Shown: positions 56,511 through 64,000 of the stretch, one piece after another
Numbering within the stretch: position 1 is the stretch's first letter
Layout of the letters: each line of letters opens with the position of its first letter
Source: Hordeum vulgare subsp. vulgare
Taxonomy: Eukaryota; Streptophyta; Magnoliopsida; Poales; Poaceae
Assembly: GCF_904849725.1 (NCBI RefSeq)
Contig: NC_058518.1
Coordinates: 327,692,581 to 327,756,580, forward strand
Direction: 5' to 3'
Length of the DNA: 64,000 nucleotides
Translations under genes and position numbers: made by a program
The notes under the pieces: generated by a model
What the model was told of the DNA's origin: nothing
The model's database searches: none
What the model saw: the letters and a program-made list of their open reading frames with translations, nothing else

Positions 56511-56718
56511 TGACACGTTGACAGGAGACTATTCTTGACTTGATCCTCCCCGGCAACGGCGCCAGAAATTGGCACATTGACGGGAGACTATCCTTGACTT
56601 GATCCTTCCCGGCAACGGCGCCAGAAATTGGCACGTTGACGGGAGACTATTCTTGACTTGGTCCTCCTCGGCAACGGCGCCAGAAATCCTTCTCCGGCAA
56701 CAGCGCAAGAAATCCTTC
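56511..56718 (-). repeat. Triplicated primer-binding-site region (59-bp repeats)
   Basis: The block CGGCAACGGCGCCAGAAAT occurs at 56551, 56610 and 56669, each with the flanking GGAGACTATTCTTGACTTG, giving a 59-bp period. A fourth, partial and mutated unit (CGGCAACAGCGCAAGAAAT) lies next to the LTR. On the minus strand TGGCGCCGTTGCCGGGGAG is the usual primer site of this family. Confidence 0.9.
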
Positions 56719-58216
56719 TGCTGCCTCTTGAGCTTGCGTTGGTTTTTCCCTTGAAGAGGAAAGGGTGATGCAGCACAGTAGCAGTAAGTATTTCCCTTAG
56801 TTTCGAGAACCAAGGTATCAATCCAGTAGGAGAATCAAGCCAAGTGTCCAGAGTACCTGCGCAAACACAAACAAGCTTGCACCCAACGCTATAAAGGGGT
56901 TGTCAATCCCTTCAAGATTGATTGCAAAGTAAGATCTGAAGGCGGAAAGTGCAACGAAGTAAAAGTGTAAGGCTGAAAATATGATGTGAAGTAGACCCGG
57001 GGCCCATAGTGTTCACTAGAGGCTTATCTCAAAATAGCAAATAATATGGTGGGTAAACAAATTACTGTTGAGCAATTGATAGAACCGCGCAAAGTCATGA
57101 CAATATCTAAGGCAATGATCATACATATAGGCATCATGTCCGAGACAAGTAGACCGATACTTTCTGCATCCACTACTATTACTCCACACATCGACCTCTA
57201 TCCAGCATGCATCTAGTGAATTGAGTTCATGACGAATAGAGTAACGCCTTAAGCAAGATGACATGATGTAGAGGGATAAACTCAAACCAATGATGTAAAC
57301 CCCATCCTTTTACCCTTGATGGCAACAACATGATGCGTGCCTCGCTACCCCTTCTGTCACCGTATGGTATGAACCCAAAACCAAGCACTTCTCCCATTGC
57401 AAGAATCATAGATCAAGTTGGCCAAACAAAACCCACAACTCAAAGATAAATTACAAGGATATGAAATCATGCATATAAGAGATCAGAAGAAACTCAAATA
57501 AGATTCATAGATAATCTGATCATAAATCCACAATTCATCGGATCTCGACAAACACACCGCAAAAGAAGATTACATCGGATAGATCTCCATGAAGATCATG
57601 GAGATCTTTGTATTGAAGATCCAAGAGAAAGAAGAAGCCATTTAGCTACTAGCTATGGACCCGAAGGTCTATGGTGAACTACTCACGCATCATCGAATAG
57701 GTCATGGTGTTGATGAAGAAGTCGTCCGTATCTGAATCCCCCCTCTGGCAGGGCACCAGAACGTGCCCCAGATGTGATCTTGCGGAGATAGAAGCTTGCG
57801 GTGGCGGAAATGTATTTTCGTGGATCTCTCCTGTAGTTTTGGATTTTTCGGGAATTTATAGGCGGAAGAGGTAGGGCAGACGAGCCACAAGGGGCCCACA
57901 AGCCTGCTAGGCGCGCCCCCCTGGCCGCGCCTAGGGGGCTTGTGGCCTCCCCTCGTGGCCTCTGCCTTGGTTCTCACGTCCCCCGCGTATCTTCTGTTTC
58001 GGAAAAAATGTTTTCGGAAGTTTTATTCCGTTTGGACACCGTTTAAAATTCTCCTCTGAAAGGGGTCAGAAACACGGAAAAAACAGGAACTGGCACTTGG
58101 CACTAAGTTAATAAGTTAGTCCCAAAAAAGATATAAAAGGCATACAAAACATCCAAAGTTTGACAAGATAATAGCATGGAACCATAAAAAAATATAGATA
58201 CGTTGGAGACGTATCA
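56719..58216 (-). repeat. Sabrina-type 5' LTR (minus element)
   Basis: 1498 bp, with GAAGAGGAAAGGGTGATGCA at the left and GATACGTTGGAGACGTATCA at the right, as in the solo LTR at 45897-47433. Confidence 0.88.
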
Positions 58217-58689
58217 ATGAGTACGATTACCTGCAGGGACCATAAGGTTGTCTTTAATTAATTTGTGCCTTTTTCTTTACTTTAACGCTATGAGTTAGCA
58301 ATAGTTGTAGAAGCATAGTTGGTGCAACGGTCTAATAGCAACACAATGATGGAGATCATGATGATGGAGATCACGGTGTCATACCGGCGACGATGGAGAT
58401 CATGTCGGTGCTTTGTAGATGGAGATCAAAAGCACAAGATGATGATGGCCATATCATGTCAGTTATATGATTTTCATGTGATGTTAATCCTTTTATGCAT
58501 CTTATTTTGCTTAGGACGACAATAGCATTATAAGAAGATAAATCACTAAAATTTAAAGATGAAATTGTGTTCTCCCCAAGTGTGCACTGTTGCGTAGGTT
58601 CATCGTTTTGAGGCACCACGTGATGATCGGGTTCGATAGACTCTACGTTCGCATACAACTGGTGTAAGTCAGTTTTGCACATGCACAAC
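58217..58689 (+). mobile_element. Angela/BARE leader, second part
   Basis: Resumes the leader left at 55132 with GAGTACGATTACCTGCAGGG and continues with GATGGAGATCATGATGATGG, GTGTTCTCCCCAAGTGTGCA and CACCACGTGATGATCGGG, all typical of BARE/Angela leaders. A Sabrina-type LTR ends it at 58690. Confidence 0.75.
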
Positions 58690-60250
58690 TGACTCCTTGC
58701 TGATTGCGTTGGATTCCCTCCAATCTTAAAGAGTGATGTAGTAAAGTGACAACAAGTATTTCCCTCAGTTATTAAACCAAGGTATCAATCGAGTATGAAG
58801 ATCCACCAGACTATGTAAGTGCTACCTACACACAAATAACAAATTTTCGCAACCCAATGCGTGTAGAGGTTGTTAATCCATTGTGGGTAGAATGAAATGG
58901 TAAAAGGATAGATTGATAGATGCAAATAAAGTACTGCTAAATAAAAAGCAGCAATGCACTTTTGGTTTTTTGATAATGTAGATATGAAAATAAAAGAGAA
59001 AACAAAATGGAAACGCGAATAGGAAAATAGATCTTGCAAATAGATGATGTAGAATAGACCCGAGGGTCGTAGGTTTCACTAGTGGCTTCTCTCGAGAAAA
59101 TACCAAACATAGATAAATTACTATTTGCAATTGATAGAAGAGCGAATAATTATGACGATATCCAAGACAATGATCATGTATATAGGCATCATGTCCAAGA
59201 CAAGTATACCTACTCCTGCGTGCAACTACTACTATTACTCCACACATCGACCCCTATCCAGCATGCATCCCGTGTATTAAGTGCATGGAGAAACAAAGTA
59301 ATGCTTTAAGAACAATGACATGATGTAGCCAAGATCTATTCATGTAGGAATAGACGCCATCGTTTTATCCGTAATAGCAACAATACATGCATTTCATGTC
59401 TCTTTATATCACTCAGATTGAGCACTTCAAGATCGAACCCATCACAAAGCACCTGTTCCCATTGCAAGATAAAAAGATCAAGTTGGCCAAACAAAACCCA
59501 AATATCAAAGAAGAAATACGAGGCTATAATAATCAAGAATGGATATAATTTCATAGATTTGATCATAAACTCATTGTTCATCGGATGCCAACAAACACAC
59601 CACAAAAGATAGAGTTACCTCAAATAGATCTCTAAGAGGCCATTGCATTGAGAAGCAAAACGAGAGAGGAAACCATCTAGCTACTGCCTACGGACCCGTA
59701 GGTCTAATATGGACTACTCACGCATCATCGAAGGAGCACCAATGAGGATGATGAACCCATCTATGACCGTGTTCCCTTCTGGAATGGGCTCTAGATTGGA
59801 TTTTGTGGCTTATGGAACTTGTGGCGGCTGAAATGATTTGTCATTTTCTCTTCTATGGTTTATGGAATGTTGGGGGTATTTATAGAGCTCAGATGTAGTG
59901 GATGTGTTGCACGAGACCCCACTACCCACGAGGGCGCACCACGGGCCCAAGGCGCGCCCTGTTGCCTAGTGGGCCGCGTGGACCTCTCATGGTTGGCATC
60001 CTTGGTCCGCAATTCCTTCTGGTCCAAGAAAAATGTCCAAAAAGTTTTGTGGCATTTGGACTTCATCTCATATTGATTTTCTCCGAAGAAAAAAAACAAA
60101 CAAAAAACAACAACTGGCACTAGGCACTATGTCAGTAGGTTAGTACAAAAATGTTATAAAATTGCTATAAAATGACTATAAAACATCCAATAATGATAAT
60201 ATAACTGTATGGAATAATAAAAAAAGTATACAAACGATGGATACATATCA
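58690..60250 (-). repeat. Diverged Sabrina-type 3' LTR
   Basis: 1561 bp, starting TGATATGTATCCATCGTTTG on the minus strand. It aligns with the other Sabrina-type LTRs across landmarks such as the GATGAAC...TGGAT and GGTATCAATCGAGTA segments but is clearly more diverged. Confidence 0.8.
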
Positions 60251-62510
60251 GCATCTCCAAGCATAATTCCTGCTCGGCGTCGAGTAGGTAAATGATAAAA
60301 ACATAATTTTTGATGTGGAATGCTTCGTAACATGTTCATCAAATTCTTTTCTTTTTAGCATGGACATATGGACTTGTAAATGATTAAAATCAATAGTCTA
60401 TAATTTGACATAAAATCTGCAATAATCAAGAATATCAACAAGCAATCAAGTCTTTCAAAATATCAATGCTAAAGAACGCTATCCCTACACCATCATGCTT
60501 TCATTGATCCATTCACGCAACACCCCAAATATTTGCTACATCCAATGCTCAAGTATGATAACAATGTTCATCAGTTGGTGCTTTATAAGAGAAGATGGAG
60601 ACACAAATTCAAGATAAAAATTGCATAAAGTAAATAGATAGCCCCTTTTGTGAGGGAAGCACAGATTTGTAGAGCTGCCAGAGATCAAAGCAAAAAAACT
60701 TAGAGATATTTTTTTGGTGGTATGCTTTTCCTGTCAACGAAAACGACTAAGAGTTCCCAATATTTTCGATGCCAAAAAAATCATAGGCGGTTCCCAAACT
60801 GAAAATAAAGTTTATTCCTTTTTCCACCATTCTTTCACGCTCCACCGCTAGCCGCATCCACGGGTGCCGGCCATACCAACATTCCCAAGGAATTTATTAT
60901 TTCAAGACAGAAAATTAATTTTCTTTTCATTTCGGGACTAGGCATCCCTATTGCCGCCATGTTCTCGTGCAATGACAAGTGAATAAACACTCATCTTGAG
61001 AATAACCTATTTAACAAGGAAGATATCGGACACCCCTCATCGCTTCATGAGCGGTACGGGCACATAAAACAGAAATTTATTTTGAACATTAGAGTTGGCA
61101 CTTGAAAATTTACTTAAAACGACATTGAAATACCGCAGATAGGTAGGTATGGTGGAATCATTTGGCACAACTTTGGGTGTTGGATTTCGATGCACAGGCA
61201 ATATTCACGCTTAGTACAAGTGAAGGCTAGAAAATGGATTGAGAAGCACCCAAGCAAGGAACAAAAACCAACATATTTTCAACTCTCAAAATATTATAAG
61301 TCTAGCAAGAGAGGATTACTTCAAAATTTCTACTAACTCTCAAATTAATCTAAGTGAAGCATGAGGGAAAATTTCTTCAAAACAACAGCACGATTGTGCT
61401 CAAAAAAGATATAAGTGAAGCACTAGAGCAATTCCATGGCTCTAAAAAATTGAAGTGAAGCATAAAGAATGATTCTAACAAATCATAACACAATTCGGAT
61501 ATCTCAAATAGGTGTGTCCAACAAGGTTTATTATGATAATCTAGCCATCAAAGTAAGAAAATACTCAAATAATACAAGACGCTGCAAGCAAAATTCATGT
61601 GATGAATAAAAACATAGCTCCAAGTAAAATTACCAATGGTTGTTGGAAGAAAGAGGGGATGCTTTCTGGGGCATCCCCAAACTTAGTTGGTTGGTACTCT
61701 TTGGATATTACCTTGGGGTGCCATGTGTCATCCCCAAGCTTAGGCTTTTATCACTCCTTATTCCTTCATCCATCGTGATCTCACCCAGAACTTGAAAACT
61801 TCAATCACACGAAACTAAACAAAACCTTCGTGAGATCCATTAGTATAAGAAAACCAAACTTTACTTTATTTTCTGTTGAAAACGTACTAAAATTTTGATT
61901 TTTCATTATACCTATTGTATTCTAACTTTACCATTGCTTATACCCCCGATACAAACCATAGAATGATCAAAATAAGCACACAATGCAAAGGAAACAGAAT
62001 CTGTCAAAAATAGAACAGTCCGTATAGGCTCGAATTTTACTCATACTTATATAACTCCAAAAATTCTGAACAATTAGAACAACGTAGGGAATTTGTATGT
62101 AAATCTTGTGTAAAAAATTCAGACACTTTAGTCGCATTTTTTATTTAGAATTTCTGCTACTTGATGCAAAAGTTTTTGTTTTCCAACAAGATCAAAGCAA
62201 CTATTACCCAATATGATCCTAAAGGCTTTACTTGGCAGAAACACTAACTAAAACATGAAAAACGCAATCATAACAGTAGCATAATTTTGCAAACACTCAA
62301 GAACATAAAGAAAAAGTAAAAAGATAGAATTTATTTATTGGGTTGTCTCCCATCAAACGCTATCATTTTACGCCCCTAGCTAGGCATAAAGCATAGGTTT
62401 CAGGTATTGTCATGTTTAGCGATTGATCCATAGGTTTACCTCATGATTTATTAATATGGTAATTTAATCTTAGTTATAGGGAAGTGTTCCATGCCCTTTC
62501 ACGGTGGAAA
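60251..62510. other. Non-coding 3' region of the Sabrina-type element
   Basis: 2.2 kb with no frame of note. It includes the recurrent TTCCCAA...AATAAAGTTTATTCC, CCACCATTCTTTCACGCTCC and GCATCCCCAAACTTAG stretches that accompany this family. The GCATCCCC...AACTTAG motif is repeated at about 61670 and 61731. No gene or hidden element was detected. Confidence 0.55.
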
Positions 62511-62993
62511 CTAAAATTTAATATTCCCTTCTTTCATGTCAATCACGGTCCGCGTAGTACGCAAGACCGGTCTACCAAGAATTATTGGACAAGATAGATT
62601 GCAATCAATATCAAGAAAAATAATATCTATGGGCACATAATTTCTATTTGTAAGAATAAGAACATCATTAATTCTTTCCATAGGCTTTTTAATAGTAGAA
62701 TCCACCAAGTGCAAATTGCAAGAACATTCTTCAATATTGGTAAGACCAAGCACATCACAAAGATATTTTGGAATTGTGGAAACACATGCACCCAAATCAC
62801 GTAAAGCATAGCACTCAAATTTTTTAATCTTGATCTTAGTGGTGGGTTCCCATTCATCATATATTTTTCTAGGAATTGAAATCTCGGGTTCTAACTTTTC
62901 TTCCAAAGATTTTATTACCTTATCCAAAATATGTTTAGTAAAATATTTGTTTTGTTCATAGGCACTTGGTGAATTTAGCATAGATTGCAACAT
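62511..62993 (-). pseudogene. Sabrina-type aspartic protease
   Basis: A 160-codon frame without stops carries YALRDLGACVSTIPKYLCD (active-site DLGA in place of the usual DSGA), IIFLDIDCNLSCPIILGRPV and VIDMKEGNIKF. This is a retropepsin-like fold that would cleave gag. It lacks a start codon context of its own, being part of a gag-protease reading unit that is broken upstream. Confidence 0.72.
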
Positions 62994-63263
62994 AGAAATA
63001 AATTCAATAAAATAGCAACTATCAAAATTAAAGACTTTTTAATCCAAAATAGTGGCGGCATCACTAGCTAAAGTTTTGACCTCTTCAATCCCGCTTTTAT
63101 CAATTTTTCAAAAAGATTTTCACACTCCAAATCATGTTAACGCCTTCTAGGTAAAGTTGACTCTTCTTAAGTTCCCTCATCATAAATTTTAATATAAACA
63201 AATAAGTAATCAATAGAAGAAACACCAATCATTTTAATTTCTTCATCATTTTTATGAAAGCAA

Positions 63264-64000
63264 TTGGGAAACGCTCTTTCTAGAAATTCTCTTTTGGCTC
63301 TAATCATAGCGGTTCTGTTCTTACTTTCATATATGGAAACATATAAATCTTTAATTGATTCTTTAATATCTACCTTAGGAAAAAAATATTTTTCAGATTT
63401 TCTACATCATGCTTCTATCAATGCTTCTAGACATATCATCAATCTTATTAAACTTTTCTTCTATCGTAGTATTGAAATATTTTTGCGCATTGATAAATTC
63501 CACAATATTATTCGCAAGATAAGAGGGCATCCTAGGATTATTTTTATGAGAATTACCATAGGAATTACCATAACTATTTGAAGGACTTCCAGGATACGTC
63601 CTAGGATTAAACTGCTCCTATAAGAATTGTTATTAAAGTTGTTTCGCGAGAAAAAAATCACATCTACGAGATCATTATTTTTCTCAATGAAAGTAGACAA
63701 AGGCACATTATTAGGATCAACTCGAGCATGTTCACTAGCAACCAATATTATAAGAGCATCGAATTTATCACTTGAAGCATTAATTTTTTAAATATAATTA
63801 ACTTTTTTACTAGTAGGAGCTCTTTAGTATGCCGTTGTAAACAATTAGCCATAATATTATCGAACAATTTAGTAGCATCACCCAAAGTAACTTCCATAAA
63901 AGTACCACCCGCGGTGGAATCTAGAAGATTTCTAGAAACAAAATTCAATGCCACATAAAAAATTTGTACAGTCATCCACAAATTCAAACCATGGGTTGGG
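63264..64000 (-). pseudogene. Sabrina-type gag remnant (3' part)
   Basis: Minus-strand pieces match the gag at 55270-56303: IFYVALNFVSRNLLDSTAGG and EVTLGDATKLFDNIMANC (63987-63748), then HARVDPNNVPLSTFIEKNN (63745-63460). A frame break lies between them. The segment 62994-63263 links gag to the protease and is broken by stops. Confidence 0.68.

Larger units (their letters stand above)
55133..58216 (-). mobile_element. Sabrina-type element (minus), internally deleted
   Basis: The 5' LTR is 56719-58216 (TGATACGTCTCCAACGTATC on the minus strand). A leader with tripled primer sites, gag and a 113-bp remnant of the 3' LTR (55133-55245) follow leftward. ACGAG (55128-55132) and ATGAG (58217-58221) flank it, a duplication with one change. 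Protease and most of the 3' LTR are deleted. Confidence 0.82.
58690..64000 (-). mobile_element. Sabrina/WHAM-type element (minus), runs off the right edge
   Basis: The 3' LTR is at 58690-60250, followed to the right by a 2.2 kb non-coding 3' region, protease (62511-62993) and gag pieces (63264-64000). There is no RT between protease and LTR, as in the plus-strand copy. The duplication could not be tested because the 5' end is outside the window. Confidence 0.75.

Overview
The window is intergenic DNA from a large grass genome, almost certainly Triticeae (wheat, Aegilops or barley). The repeat families are typical of that group: Sabrina/WHAM-type gypsy LTRs that begin TGATACGTCTCC, BARE/Angela-type copia LTRs that begin TGTTRGAAATATGCC, CACTA transposons with TTTAGTCCCGG subterminal repeats, a Cassandra TRIM, and Stowaway and Tourist MITEs. 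I see no convincing ordinary host gene. Nearly every coding region belongs to a transposon or was captured by one. Family names come from recalled motifs and were not searched.

Layout. 1-3703: part of a long minus-strand LTR (TGTCGGGACCCCGA type). 3704-5526: 5' end of a CACTA element (CACTA-B) carrying a broken RNase D/Werner-type 3'-5' exonuclease gene. 5527-13422: a degraded CACTA element (CACTA-A) with remnants of a Ulp1-like protease, ORF1, TNP2 transposase and a small coiled-coil protein. 13423-16298: GC-rich, apparently low-copy DNA. 16299-27862: a Tourist-type MITE (TTA duplication) split by a complete 11.2 kb CACTA element (CACTA-C, 16464-27632, GAC duplication). 27863-28510: unassigned spacer.

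28511-48720 is a plus-strand, apparently non-autonomous Sabrina/WHAM-type element. It holds a Stowaway MITE, a 14.3 kb minus-strand Tat-lineage gypsy element (30760-45080) whose own 5' LTR contains a Cassandra TRIM, and a solo Sabrina-type LTR (45897-47433). 48721-54496 is a minus-strand copia element with a plus-strand solo LTR in its reverse transcriptase. It abuts, head to head, a plus-strand Angela/BARE leader (54497 onward). A minus-strand Sabrina-type element (55133-58216) interrupts that leader, and a further minus-strand Sabrina-type element (58690 to the right edge) ends it.

How the genes work together. CACTA-C is the richest unit. TNP2 transposase (minus) is broken only by two in-frame stops. 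A multi-exon minus gene joins a Ptta/En-Spm ORF1 to a C-terminal Ulp1-like cysteine protease. A plus-strand gene encodes a short coiled-coil protein with a C-terminal membrane anchor. The small gene and the minus-strand unit diverge from a shared region packed with TTTAGTCCCGG hairpins. The small gene and TNP2 share leader sequence, including a tiny upstream ORF. CACTA-A carries relatives of the same parts in a different order, so this looks like a recurrent CACTA gene set. The tail-anchored coiled-coil protein is the least understood member and the best candidate for something undescribed.
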